This document shows positions 16,700-26,439 of a DNA stretch of 64,000 nucleotides, piece after piece. The notes under the pieces are model-generated. The model made no database searches, was not told the origin of the DNA, and saw only the letters and a list, made by a program, of their open reading frames with translations. The first letter of the stretch is position 1. The number at the start of each line of letters is the position of its first letter. Source of the stretch: DAOTVC01 sp034437215 (GTDB lineage Bacteria; Chloroflexota; Anaerolineae; B4-G1; SLSP01); assembly GCA_034437215.1 (NCBI GenBank), contig DAOTVC010000027.1, positions 32,923 to 96,922 of the forward strand, read 5' to 3'. The translations under genes were made by a program, and so were the position numbers.

Positions 16700-18004
16700 T
16701 CAATCCGTTATCTCGTTCCAGGCATGGCGCACGGCCTCTTTGAAATCCTCCCAGGGGCCCTCGTAATCCTCCTCTTCTTCCCAGCGGCGCCGGGCCTGAG
16801 GCTCGACCTCTTTCCAATCGCGGTCCGCGTAATCGGGTTCGTTCGCGAGGTCGTAACCGAAGCGGTAGGCGGGCCGGGTTTCGGCGTAGGTGTACCCGCG
16901 GCTGAGGTAGTAATCGCTGTAGTGGGTGCGGAAGCCCTCTTCGTAGTTAGCGAAGGGATCACTCCTGCCGGTGTCGGCGAGATCGTACTCTTCCTCCCAC
17001 TCCTCTTCGGCTTCGTGCTCACCCTCCTCCAGCCGCTCTACCTCGACCTCGGTATGGCGCTCGGTGTCCTTGACGGTCTCGGTGTGCTCGTCGACCTCCT
17101 TGCTGATCACAACCTCTTCCACCAACTCGGCGTCCTTGTCGACTACGACCTCCTCGGTGGCCTCCGTCATCTCGATGACCCTCTCATCGAGGACCTCCTT
17201 ACCGGCGAAGTCGGCCCCCTCGGCGGGGCGGTGCTCGACCTTGACCCGCTCGTCGCGCAGCGTCACCTCGCGCTCCACGGGCTCCTTCACCACGTAGACG
17301 CGGACGCGGACGTCCTCCTCGCGGCGACGTTTGCTCACGTCGACGTGCTCCTCAACGATAGGGATGGTCTCGACCTCTTCCTCCTCCCACTCCTCCTCGT
17401 ACTCCTCGGCGTAGCGGTCACGCTCAGTCCCGACCTCCTCCTGGGTGTAGGGCTCAGCCTCCTCGTCGTAGCCCTCCCAGCCCTCTTCGCGCCAGGCCTC
17501 GGCACGCCGCTCCATATCGACGGGATCGTAGTCCTCCATGATCTCCCGGGCTTCGTCCACCCGCTCGTCGACGGTCTGAATGACGACGAGGTTACCGCCA
17601 CGGCGCACGCCTTCAGCGTAGACCTCGGCCTCCTCCTCGGGGAAGCCGGCGTCCACGAGCGCCCCGATCAGGCCGCCCGTCACCGCCCCGATACCCGCGG
17701 CCGCGGCGGCCGCACCGATGGCACCCGCCGTCAGGATGGGCCCCAGACCGGGCAGCACGACGGCGCTGACGATCAACCCACCGATGGTCCCGGCGACGGC
17801 GCCGAAGCCGACGGCATCCTGCATGTCGACCCCCTCCTCCTCCTCCTCAATCTCCCCCGTCTCCAGGTACTTCCCGTACTTGCCCTCGGGATCGTAGGCC
17901 GTCAGGCTGATCTGCTCCCGATCGAAGCCCTCGTCCACCAGATCCTCGATCACATCGCGCGCCGTCTCCAACTCATCGTAGAGTGCGACCAGTGTCTTTG
18001 CCAT
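16700..18004 (-). CDS. Glycine-zipper and DUF2382 stress protein (long paralogue)
   Basis: A 434-residue protein with the same N-terminal layout as its downstream neighbour: a YflT-like domain, a glycine-zipper hydrophobic segment at about 65-125, and an alpha/beta repeat. A DUF2382-like domain follows (about 220-320, ETIPIVEEHVDVSKRRREE through EVVISKEVDEHTETV), as found in YsnF/AvaK stress proteins. The C-terminal 85 residues are rich in Tyr, Trp and acidic residues and resemble the tails attached to DUF2382 proteins. The RBS AGGAGGG is 7 bases before ATG. Together with the shorter copy it looks like a tandem duplication with different tails. Stress induction is inferred from family. Confidence 0.85.
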   Translation of the reverse strand: MAKTLVALYDELETARDVIEDLVDEGFDREQISLTAYDPEGKYGKYLETGEIEEEEEGVDMQDAVGFGAVAGTIGGLIVSAVVLPGLGPILTAGAIGAAAAAAGIGAVTGGLIGALVDAGFPEEEAEVYAEGVRRGGNLVVIQTVDERVDEAREIMEDYDPVDMERRAEAWREEGWEGYDEEAEPYTQEEVGTERDRYAEEYEEEWEEEEVETIPIVEEHVDVSKRRREEDVRVRVYVVKEPVEREVTLRDERVKVEHRPAEGADFAGKEVLDERVIEMTEATEEVVVDKDAELVEEVVISKEVDEHTETVKDTERHTEVEVERLEEGEHEAEEEWEEEYDLADTGRSDPFANYEEGFRTHYSDYYLSRGYTYAETRPAYRFGYDLANEPDYADRDWKEVEPQARRRWEEEEDYEGPWEDFKEAVRHAWNEITD

Positions 18005-18768
18005 GTTGTTACCCTCCTAGTCATTTGAATCTCAGTCATACAACGGTCTAGTGTTTTGCTATAAGGTGCCCAGTGAAGACTACCTCGCCTCACTTGTAAA
18101 AGCGGGCAGCAGCTAGTTCTACCCTTACACTCTATCGTGGCAGCTCTTCCACCTCCCCTCTGGTATGAGCTATGGCTCTACTGAAAAATCGGGTTTTTAG
18201 CACAGTGACCTACTGTATAGCGGTCTTACAAGAGCTTGAGACCTTGAATTTAGGGAGTTGATTCGGGTGTGTTTCACTTGAGTTAAACCGCGGCGCGAAA
18301 CGCAAACTGTGAGACCCTCACGTTTCACGCTTTGCTTTGTAGCCAGGGTTAGCTCACAACTGGATTGAAACACACCCCGACCAGCCCCTATCCTAATCTT
18401 GCCGTCGATGGACACAAAAACCATACTTTCATGCTACCAAAGTTATGGAGCGGCGTCCATGTGCTGAGATATATAAAAGGGATATAACTTTAGATATAGT
18501 TACTCCCTCCCTGGCCCTATAAGCAGGTTGAAATTCTAGGGGTCGGTGATATGGTAACGATCATGGAAGAAGACGAGCGTTCTTCAACGAGAGGGTAACT
18601 GCTCCAACCAAGTCTGAACACTCGTAGAAGCATAGCTTCCGCAGTCCCTATAGACTACCCTCAATCTCATAAAGCCTGGACAGCTGCGAAGGAGGTGGTA
18701 GCAGACGCAAGAGATGGCACGCCAATAGACGTCATAGAACTAAACCTTTATCCTGAGGAGGAGAACGT
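18005..18768. other. Long repeat-bearing intergenic region before the sugar ABC operon
   Basis: This 760-base region is AT-richer than its surroundings and has no supported gene. At 18170-18186 it carries the same CTATGGCTCTACTGAAA sequence that bounds the element at 9769. At 18256-18268 and 18372-18384 lies an inverted repeat GGGTGTGTTTCA/TGAAACACACCC. The last 330 bases before the lipoprotein gene contain no known riboswitch that I recognise. Confidence 0.5.
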
Positions 18769-19746
18769 ATGTCTCGAAAGATCTGGTCCCTGCTAAGCTT
18801 GTTGCTGGTCCTGAGCCTCGTCTTCACCGGGTGTCAACAGACACCACCGGGCGACACGGAAGCGGAGGGCGCAGAACTCACCTTCTACGTGGTCAGCCAC
18901 GGTGGACCGGGTGATCCCTTCTGGGGTGTGGTCATGCAGGGTATGGAAGACGCTGCCCGGCACATGAACGTCAACGCTACCTACAGCGGACCCGAAAAGT
19001 ACTCCGTGGACGAGTTGGTGAATCTGCTCAACAGCGCCATCGCAGCCCGGCCCGACGGCATCGCCGTGACCATGACCGATCCCGCCGCTCTCGACGAGCC
19101 GCTGCGGCGGGCCATCGAGCAGGGCATTCCGGTTGTTGCCGTCAACGTGCCCGACCTGCGCGAGGAGCCCATCCCCTACATGTTCTACGTGGGGGGTGAC
19201 GAGTATCTGGGCGGCGTCTTCGCCGCGGAGCGCATGCTCGAGGAGCGCACACCGCAACGGGCCGTCTGTGCCATCCACGAGGTCGGGCACAGTGGCCTGG
19301 AGACCCGCTGCCGGGGCTTCAGCGACGTGATGACCGAAGCCGGGGTGACCGTGGACAAGCTGGACATCGGCGTCGACCCCACCGTCGCGTTGGAGACCAT
19401 CAGCAGCTACCTTATCGCGAATTCCGACACCGATGCGATCTTCACCCTCGGCTCCCTCGGCGCCGAGCCCGTCATCAAGTACATCCGGGATGAGGGGCTG
19501 CAGGGCGAGCTGCTGCACGGCAGCTACGACCTCCACGAAGGCACCCTCAACGCCATCCAGGAGGGCATCACGCTCTTCACCATCGACCAGCAGCAGTATC
19601 TGCAGGGGTACATGCCCATCGTCTGGCTCACCCTCTACAACCAATACCAGATGGAGCCGGCTAACGACCTGCTCACCGGTCCTGCCATCGTCGACGCTTC
19701 GAACGTCGATCCCATCGCCGATCTCATCAAAGCCGGCTATCGCTAA
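18769..19746 (+). CDS. Sugar-type ABC importer, substrate-binding lipoprotein
   Basis: A 325-residue periplasmic-binding-protein-fold lipoprotein (type I, ribose/AI-2 group). Lipobox VFTGC has Cys22. The mature part begins with FYVVSHGGPGDPFWGVVMQGMEDAA, the usual first strand and helix, and includes SAIAARPDGIAVTMTDP and AIFTLGSLGAEPVIKYI, which are typical of this family. It delivers a sugar or related small polar solute to the permease encoded next. The start ATG has GAGGAGAACGT upstream. Ligand unknown. Confidence 0.93.
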   Translation: MSRKIWSLLSLLLVLSLVFTGCQQTPPGDTEAEGAELTFYVVSHGGPGDPFWGVVMQGMEDAARHMNVNATYSGPEKYSVDELVNLLNSAIAARPDGIAVTMTDPAALDEPLRRAIEQGIPVVAVNVPDLREEPIPYMFYVGGDEYLGGVFAAERMLEERTPQRAVCAIHEVGHSGLETRCRGFSDVMTEAGVTVDKLDIGVDPTVALETISSYLIANSDTDAIFTLGSLGAEPVIKYIRDEGLQGELLHGSYDLHEGTLNAIQEGITLFTIDQQQYLQGYMPIVWLTLYNQYQMEPANDLLTGPAIVDASNVDPIADLIKAGYR

Positions 19747-19804
19747 CTCTCAGACGATTCAGGGGCGGCACAACCGTGCTGTCCCTGAATCCCCAAGGAG
19801 CATC

Positions 19805-20796
19805 ATGGAGCAATCCGCAAGCAGAGAGGGAAGCTCGCCCTGGAAGAGGCTCTCCGTCCGGTTGGCCCGTAAGCCGGAGATGGGGGCCCTCATCGGCTTT
19901 CTCGTCGTGCTCGTCGGCTTCACCATCTTTGCACCCTACTTTCTGACCCTCGCCTCTCTCTCGGGGATCCTGACGGTAGCCGCCGAGCTGGGGATCGTCG
20001 CTGCAGGCGTCACCTTCCTCATGATCTCGGGGGAGTTCGACCTCTCCGTCGGCTCGCTGCTCGGGGTGGGGGCGATGGCCTTCGCCTGGTTTGCGAAGAA
20101 CCGAGGCTGGCCCCACCTTCCCGCCTTTGCCGTCGCCCTGCTCCTCACCACCCTGGCGGGCGTCCTGAACGGCCTCCTGGTAGTCCGCACCGGCGTCCCC
20201 TCCTTCATCATCACCCTCGGAGCGATGATGGTGTGGCGGGGCGCCCTTCTGGCCGTCACCCGCGGCTTTCCCATCAGCATCGCGGGGAGCTCCGGGCTCC
20301 TCTTTGCTCTGGGCGGGCGCTTCGCCGGCGGATTCCACATGTCGGCCTTCTGGTTTCTCGGCATCGTCGGCATCCTGAGCGTCGTGCTCCACCACACCGA
20401 CTACGGCAACGGGGTCTTCGCGACGGGGGGTGCTCCCGACTCGGCCAGGGCCATGGGGATCCATGTCAACCGTACGAAGGTCCTGAACTTCGCCCTCGTG
20501 GGCCTGTTGAGCGGGCTGGCAGGCATCATCCAGTTCAGCCGCTTTCTCTCGGTAGACCCTCTGCGGGGGACGGAGTGGGAGCTGCAGACCATCGCGGCGG
20601 CGGCGATCGGGGGCACCCTCCTCACGGGCGGATACGGAAGTGTACTGGGCACCTTCTTGGGGGTCCTGACCATCGCCATGGTGCGCTCGGGGCTGGTGCT
20701 CGCCGGAGCCCCCACCTACTACTACCGCGCCTTCATCGGGATCATTCTCGTCTTCGCCGTCGTCTTCAACACCCTGATCCGCGGGAGAATGCAGGA

Positions 20797-20800
<4 letters not shown>
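19805..20800 (+). CDS. Sugar-type ABC importer, permease
   Basis: A 331-residue inner-membrane permease of the RbsC-like family (BPD_transp_2). It has eight to ten hydrophobic helices and the characteristic loop MISGEFDLSVGSLLGVGAM near residue 75. AIGGTLLTGGYGSVLGTFLGVL near the C-terminus is the region that contacts the ATPase. The ATG at 19805 with AAGGAG 4 bases upstream is the start. The reading frame extends further back over the lipoprotein gene but lacks support there. The stop overlaps the ATPase start (ATGA). Confidence 0.93.
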
Positions 20801-21579
<779 letters not shown>

Positions 21580-21606
21580 GTGAGAACAAGGAGACAGGGA
21601 GACAGG

Positions 21607-23055
21607 ATGAACCAGCACGGACAGAAGGCGGATATCGGTATCATCGGGTTAGGCGTCATGGGGCGGATGTTGGCGCTGAACATGGAGCGCAACGGCTACA
21701 CCGTTGCCGGGTACGATCTCAGCGAGGAGACGGTACGGGCGTTCGAAGAGGAGCATCCCGAGAAGCGGCTCGTGGGCTGCACGACCCTGGAGGGCTTTCT
21801 GAAGGTGCTGGAGAGGCCCCGGCGCATCATGGTGATGGTGCCCTCGGGCAAGCCCGTGGACGCGGTCATCGTGGGGTTGAAGCCCCTTCTCGATGAGGGG
21901 GACCTGCTCATCGACGGCGGCAACTCCTTCTTCAAGGAGACCGAACGGCGGAGCCGGGAGCTGGAGGCCCAAGACGTCCTCTATCTGGGGACGGGGGTCA
22001 GCGGCGGCGAGTACGGCGCCCTCTGGGGGCCCTCCATCATGCCGGGGGGACAGCGGCAGGGCTGGGAGCTGGTGCAGCCCATCTTCGAGGAGATCGCCGC
22101 CCGCGTGGATGACGAACCCTGCGTCGCCTACATCGGCCCCGCAGGAGCCGGGCACTACGTCAAGATGGTGCACAACGGGATCGAGTATGGGATGATGCAG
22201 CTTATCGCCGAGACCTACGACCTCCTCCACCGGGGGCTCGGCCTCTCCACCGAGGCGCTGTACGAGATCTTCACCGCGTGGAACGAGGCGGAGCTGAACT
22301 CCTACCTCGTCGAGATCACCGCTGCCATCTTTACCATGATAGACGAAAGCGTGGGGCGCTCCCTCATCGACGTCATCCTGGACGAGGCAAAGCAGAAGGG
22401 CACCGGCAAGTGGACCTCGCAGAACGCCATGGACGTCGGCGTGCCCACCCCTACCATCGACGCCGCCGTCCAGTCGCGGATCATCTCCGCCTACAAGGCC
22501 GAGCGGGTGGAAGCGGCGGCGGTGTTGGAGGGACCGGAGGCCAAGGTGGAGGGAGATCGCGACGAGATCGTGCAGGCGATGCGCGACGCCCTCTTCGCCG
22601 CCATCATCTGCACCTACGCCCAGGGCTTCGCCCTCCTGCGCGCCGCCAGCCAGGAGTACGACTACGACCTCGACCTCTCCGCCATCGCCCGCATCTGGCG
22701 GGGCGGCTGCATCATCCGCGCCCGCTTCCTCGAGGAGATCCGCGCCGCCTACCAGCGCCATCCCGATCTCAAGAATCTGCTGATAGACGAGCAGATCGGT
22801 AAACAGGTCGGGGCGCGCCAGGGCGCGCTGCGCCGGGCGGTGGAGATGATGGTGGCCCAGGGCCTGCCCGCGGCGGCCTTCAGCGCCACCCTCGCCTACT
22901 TCGACGCCTACCGGAACGCGCGCCTGCCCGCCAACCTCATCCAGGCACAGCGGGACTACTTCGGCGCCCACACCTACCGGCGCACCGATCAGTCCGGCTT
23001 CTTTCACACCAAGTGGGTGGACATGGAGATCGGGCCTACCCTGGAGAGAGAGTAG
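21607..23055 (+). CDS. gnd: 6-phosphogluconate dehydrogenase (decarboxylating)
   Basis: A 482-residue enzyme of the oxidative pentose-phosphate pathway. It converts 6-phosphogluconate to ribulose 5-phosphate and CO2, producing NADPH (or NADH). The Rossmann motif GIIGLGVMGRMLALNMERNG lies near the N-terminus. IGPAGAGHYVKMVHNGIEYG is the substrate/catalytic signature with the catalytic Lys, and FHTKW near the end binds phosphate. Length is that of the long, gnd-type family. The ATG at 21607 is preferred to the upstream in-frame ATG-like start because GGAGACAGG precedes it. Its place after the ABC genes suggests the imported sugar feeds this pathway. Confidence 0.95.
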   Translation: MNQHGQKADIGIIGLGVMGRMLALNMERNGYTVAGYDLSEETVRAFEEEHPEKRLVGCTTLEGFLKVLERPRRIMVMVPSGKPVDAVIVGLKPLLDEGDLLIDGGNSFFKETERRSRELEAQDVLYLGTGVSGGEYGALWGPSIMPGGQRQGWELVQPIFEEIAARVDDEPCVAYIGPAGAGHYVKMVHNGIEYGMMQLIAETYDLLHRGLGLSTEALYEIFTAWNEAELNSYLVEITAAIFTMIDESVGRSLIDVILDEAKQKGTGKWTSQNAMDVGVPTPTIDAAVQSRIISAYKAERVEAAAVLEGPEAKVEGDRDEIVQAMRDALFAAIICTYAQGFALLRAASQEYDYDLDLSAIARIWRGGCIIRARFLEEIRAAYQRHPDLKNLLIDEQIGKQVGARQGALRRAVEMMVAQGLPAAAFSATLAYFDAYRNARLPANLIQAQRDYFGAHTYRRTDQSGFFHTKWVDMEIGPTLERE

Positions 23056-23347
23056 CCGGCGATCCTTCAGAGATACGCAGCCGGGGGTCACGCTGTGGCC
23101 CCCGGCCGGTAGACCCCCCTTGTGCTTTTCGCGCATCCCGCTACACTTCTTCTCGGAAAGCAGACCTGATAAGAAGAGGCATGCGCGCGTATAAATTGTC
23201 ATCTAGTCATCCGTGTTCACCCGGTCAGGAGACAGACCCGAGTATCCGAGAGCGCTAAACAGCAGTTCCCTAATCCCTGATTTACCGATCCCTGTTCCCT
23301 TCTCTCCACTTACCACTCACTGATCACTCTTTCCCAAGGAGGCAACT

Positions 23348-24658
23348 TTGTCGCTCAAAGCCGTCAAGTCCTATACTTACTCCCAGATCGTCAACGCCTG
23401 GTGCCTCTACGACTGGGGGAGCTCGGCCTTCTCCACCACCATCGAGGCCGCCGTCCTGCCGGTCTTCTTCGAACAGGTGGTGGCCCCCCACCTCGGACCT
23501 CTCGCCACCTCCTACTGGGCATACACCAACAGCATCTCCCTCTTCGTCACCGCCCTCATGGCCCCCGTTCTGGGGAGCATCGCCGACTACATCGGCGGGA
23601 AGAAGCGGTTCCTGGCCTTCTTCGCCGCCATCGGCATCGTAGCCACCCTCCTCATGTTCTTCATAGGACCGGGGGCCATCTACCCCACTCTGGTGCTCTT
23701 CTTCCTCGGAACCGTAGGGCTCGGCGGCTCATACATCTTCTACGATGCCCTTCTGCCCCACGTGGCGCGGGAGGGCGAACTCGATCAGGTCTCCACCAAG
23801 GGATACGCCCTGGGCTATCTCGGCGGCGGAATCCTGCTGGCCATCAATATCGTGATGATTCAGTACCTCTTTCCCGGAAGCACGCTGGGACCTCGCCTCT
23901 CCTTTGTCAGCGTCGCCATCTGGTGGGCGCTCTTCACCCTCCCGCTCCTGCGGAGGGTCTCCGAACCCCCCCCGGTCACCGAGGGCATCGGCGCGGGCGC
24001 CAGCCCGGTGCAGGCGGGCTTCCAACGTCTGACCCAGACCTTAACGGAGATGCGCAAGTACGAGGAGCTCTTCAAATTCCTCATCGCCTTCTGGCTCTAC
24101 AACGACGGCATCGGGACCATCATCAAGATGGCGACCATCTACGGTTCCGCCATCGGGATTGGCATGCTCGACCTGATCGGAGCGCTGCTCCTCACCCAGT
24201 TCGTCGGCATCCCCTTCTCACTGCTCTTCGGCAAGTTCAGCAAGCGGGTCGGGACGAAGCGTTCCATCATGATCGGCCTGGGCTGGTACGCTCTCATCAC
24301 CATCCTGAGCTACTTCATGACCCAGCCCTGGCACTTCTGGGGATTGGCCTTCGCGGTGGGTATGGTACAGGGAGGCACCCAGGCTCTCAGCCGCAGCCTC
24401 TTCAGCGCGATGGCTCCCAAGGCCCGCAGCGCCGAGTTCTTCGGCTTCTACGACATCTCCAGCAAGTTCGCCGGCATCCTCGGCCCCCTGCTCTTTGGGC
24501 TCGTGGCGCAGATCCTGGGCTCGAGCCGCTACAGTATCGTGGCCCTCATCATCTTCTTCCTCGGCGGCATCCTCCTCCTCACCCGCGTCGACGAGGAGGA
24601 GGGCATGCGCGTCGCCCAGGAGGAGAACCGCCTGGCGAAGGCGCGCGGCATTATCTGA
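23348..24658 (+). CDS. UMF1/Atg22-like MFS transporter
   Basis: A 436-residue MFS protein with about twelve hydrophobic helices, of the UMF1/Atg22-like family, recognised by CLYDWGSSAF near residue 19. Bacterial members are uncharacterised, and the yeast relative exports amino acids from the vacuole. The start is TTG at 23348 with AAGGAGG 5 bases upstream, a strong signal. The upstream spacer (23056-23347) contains TCCCTAA/TCCCTGA repeats at 23266-23302 and no gene. A strong terminator follows. The substrate is unknown. Confidence 0.88.
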   Translation: MSLKAVKSYTYSQIVNAWCLYDWGSSAFSTTIEAAVLPVFFEQVVAPHLGPLATSYWAYTNSISLFVTALMAPVLGSIADYIGGKKRFLAFFAAIGIVATLLMFFIGPGAIYPTLVLFFLGTVGLGGSYIFYDALLPHVAREGELDQVSTKGYALGYLGGGILLAINIVMIQYLFPGSTLGPRLSFVSVAIWWALFTLPLLRRVSEPPPVTEGIGAGASPVQAGFQRLTQTLTEMRKYEELFKFLIAFWLYNDGIGTIIKMATIYGSAIGIGMLDLIGALLLTQFVGIPFSLLFGKFSKRVGTKRSIMIGLGWYALITILSYFMTQPWHFWGLAFAVGMVQGGTQALSRSLFSAMAPKARSAEFFGFYDISSKFAGILGPLLFGLVAQILGSSRYSIVALIIFFLGGILLLTRVDEEEGMRVAQEENRLAKARGII

Positions 24659-24675
24659 ACCCTACCCCCAAATTC

Positions 24676-24708
24676 AGCCGCCGGGAGCAAGCTCCCGGCG
24701 GCTTTTTT
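24676..24708 (+). terminator. Rho-independent terminator after the UMF1-type gene
   Basis: A 13-bp perfect stem (24676-24688 with 24691-24703) is followed by six T. It separates the sugar-transport block from murJ. Confidence 0.95.
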
Positions 24709-24738
24709 ATCCTCCTCCCCGGGTGAGCGCACGAGACC

Positions 24739-24766
24739 TTGTCAGGCGACCGAAAGCGGGTAGAAT
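24739..24766 (+). promoter_or_regulatory. Promoter of the murJ operon, near-leaderless transcript
   Basis: TTGTCA (24739-24744) and TAGAAT (24761-24766) are 16 bases apart. The predicted start of transcription, about 24773, is only some 5 bases before the murJ ATG at 24778, and there is no Shine-Dalgarno. Confidence 0.7.
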
Positions 24767-24777
24767 GCCTTATTGTT

Positions 24778-26439
24778 ATGGATACTGAAACCTACGTCTC
24801 CGGAGAAGCCCGGCAGGTCACCCGGGCGGCGGCTCTCATATCCATCGGCAACATCACCAGCCGCGTCCTCGGCCTTCTCCGCGAGGTGGTCAAGTCCTAC
24901 TTCTTTGGAGCCGGGGGCGCCGTGAGCGCCTTCGACGTCGCCGCGCAGGTCCCGACGATGTTCTACGACCTCATCGTCGGCGGGATGCTCAGCGCTGCCT
25001 TCGTGCCCGTCTTCTCCGACTACGCCCGGCCCGAACGCCGGCCCGAGCTCTGGCGGCTGTTGAGCATCGTGCTCACCCTCCTCGTCACCTTCCTGGGCAC
25101 CTTCGTGCTCCTCATCGAGATCAAAGCGCCCCTCGTCGCCCGGCTGTTGGGCGGAGGCCTGGAGCCCGAGTACCTCGAGCTGGCGACCCAGATGATCCGC
25201 ATCACCACCCCGGCCCTCCTCTTCCTCAGCATCTCCGGTATCCTTTCGGGCGTTCTCTACGCCCTACAGCGCTTCGAACTGCCCGCCTTCGTCGGTACCC
25301 TCTCCAACCTCACCATGGTGCTGCTCGTCCTGCTGCTGGGCAAAAGCGCGCTGGGAAGTCGCAGCCTGGCCCTCGGTCTGCTCGCGGGCAGCATCGTCCA
25401 GATCCTCTTCCAGGCCTGGGCGCTCTCCGACGCCCGGCTGGATCTCCGGGCGGTCTTCGCCGGACACCCGGCCCTGCGCCTCATCGGCAGGCTCTACCTG
25501 CCCATCGGCCTGGGCCTCATCGTCGACCAGACGGCGGTGGCCCTCAGCTTCAACCTGGCCTCGCGTACGGGACCGAGCGGCATCGCCTACATGAAGTACG
25601 CCGCCTACCTCATCCAGTTCCCGTTGGGGATGGTGGTCACGGCGGTCTCCATCGCCATTCTGCCCACCCTCTCGCGCTACGCCGCCGAGACGGCGGACGG
25701 GCCCTTTCGCGCCACGTTGGCCCAGGGCCTGCGCCTGGTCCTCATCCTCATCCTGCCCGCCGCCGCCCTCCTGCTGGCGCTGGCGGAGCCCGTCGTCGCC
25801 CTCCTCTTTCAGCGGGGTAACTTCATGCCCCTGGACACACCCCCCACAGCGCAGGCGGTGCGCTTCAACCTCCTGGGGCTGATCTTCGCGGCCCTCGATC
25901 AACCCCTGATCTTCGCCTTCTACGCCCGCAAGGACACCTGGACGCCGGCCCTCGTGGGGGTAGTGACGACGCTCTTCTACACGCTCCTGGCCATCGTCCC
26001 GGCGCTCCTGGGTTTCCTGAGCCTGCCGACGCTCATCCTGGCGAACTCCCTCAAACTCACCGCCCATGCGCTCCTGATGCTCTACCTCTTCACCCGCAAG
26101 ATGGGCTCGCTGCACCGGTACGGTGTGGCACGCACCTCCCGGTTGGCCCTCACCGCGGCGGCGATCACGGTCTTGCCGGTACTGGGCGTACGCCTCCTTC
26201 TGGAGGCGACATCGCTCGAGGGTTTGCAGATGGTCCTGAGCCAGGTCGTCCTGGCAGGGAGCAGCGGCGCTCTGGTCTACGTCGTCGTGCTACAACAGAT
26301 GGGAGTTGAAGAGTTGAATCTCATAGGTCAGATGGTCCTACGGCGGGCGAAGCGCTTCTCCCGGCTCTGGCAGCGAGGTAAACGCCGCGTAGCGGAGAGA
26401 GGCATTATCCCCCAGAGAGGTGATGGCGATGAGGGCTAA
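24778..26439 (+). CDS. murJ: Lipid II flippase MurJ
   Basis: A 553-residue polytopic MOP-superfamily protein. It flips lipid II across the membrane for peptidoglycan synthesis. The N-terminal ISIGNITSRVLGLLREVVKSYFFGAGG and MFYDLIVGGMLSAAFVPVFSDY match MurJ/MviN, with about fourteen hydrophobic helices. The ATG at 24778 is chosen because the in-frame TTG upstream is part of the -35 box and a clear -10 lies just upstream of it. The start has no RBS and may be read as a leaderless message. The C-terminus overlaps the next gene. Confidence 0.93.
   Translation: MDTETYVSGEARQVTRAAALISIGNITSRVLGLLREVVKSYFFGAGGAVSAFDVAAQVPTMFYDLIVGGMLSAAFVPVFSDYARPERRPELWRLLSIVLTLLVTFLGTFVLLIEIKAPLVARLLGGGLEPEYLELATQMIRITTPALLFLSISGILSGVLYALQRFELPAFVGTLSNLTMVLLVLLLGKSALGSRSLALGLLAGSIVQILFQAWALSDARLDLRAVFAGHPALRLIGRLYLPIGLGLIVDQTAVALSFNLASRTGPSGIAYMKYAAYLIQFPLGMVVTAVSIAILPTLSRYAAETADGPFRATLAQGLRLVLILILPAAALLLALAEPVVALLFQRGNFMPLDTPPTAQAVRFNLLGLIFAALDQPLIFAFYARKDTWTPALVGVVTTLFYTLLAIVPALLGFLSLPTLILANSLKLTAHALLMLYLFTRKMGSLHRYGVARTSRLALTAAAITVLPVLGVRLLLEATSLEGLQMVLSQVVLAGSSGALVYVVVLQQMGVEELNLIGQMVLRRAKRFSRLWQRGKRRVAERGIIPQRGDGDEG

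Noticed and set aside
16535..18028. 497-residue plus-strand frame over the long stress gene
   Set aside because: Translation is Leu/Asp/Val-rich shadow sequence. The minus strand has RBS, paralogue and DUF2382 similarity.
18197..18424. 75-residue minus-strand reading frame in the inverted-repeat region
   Set aside because: No RBS, unlike codon use, and it lies wholly inside the repeat structure.
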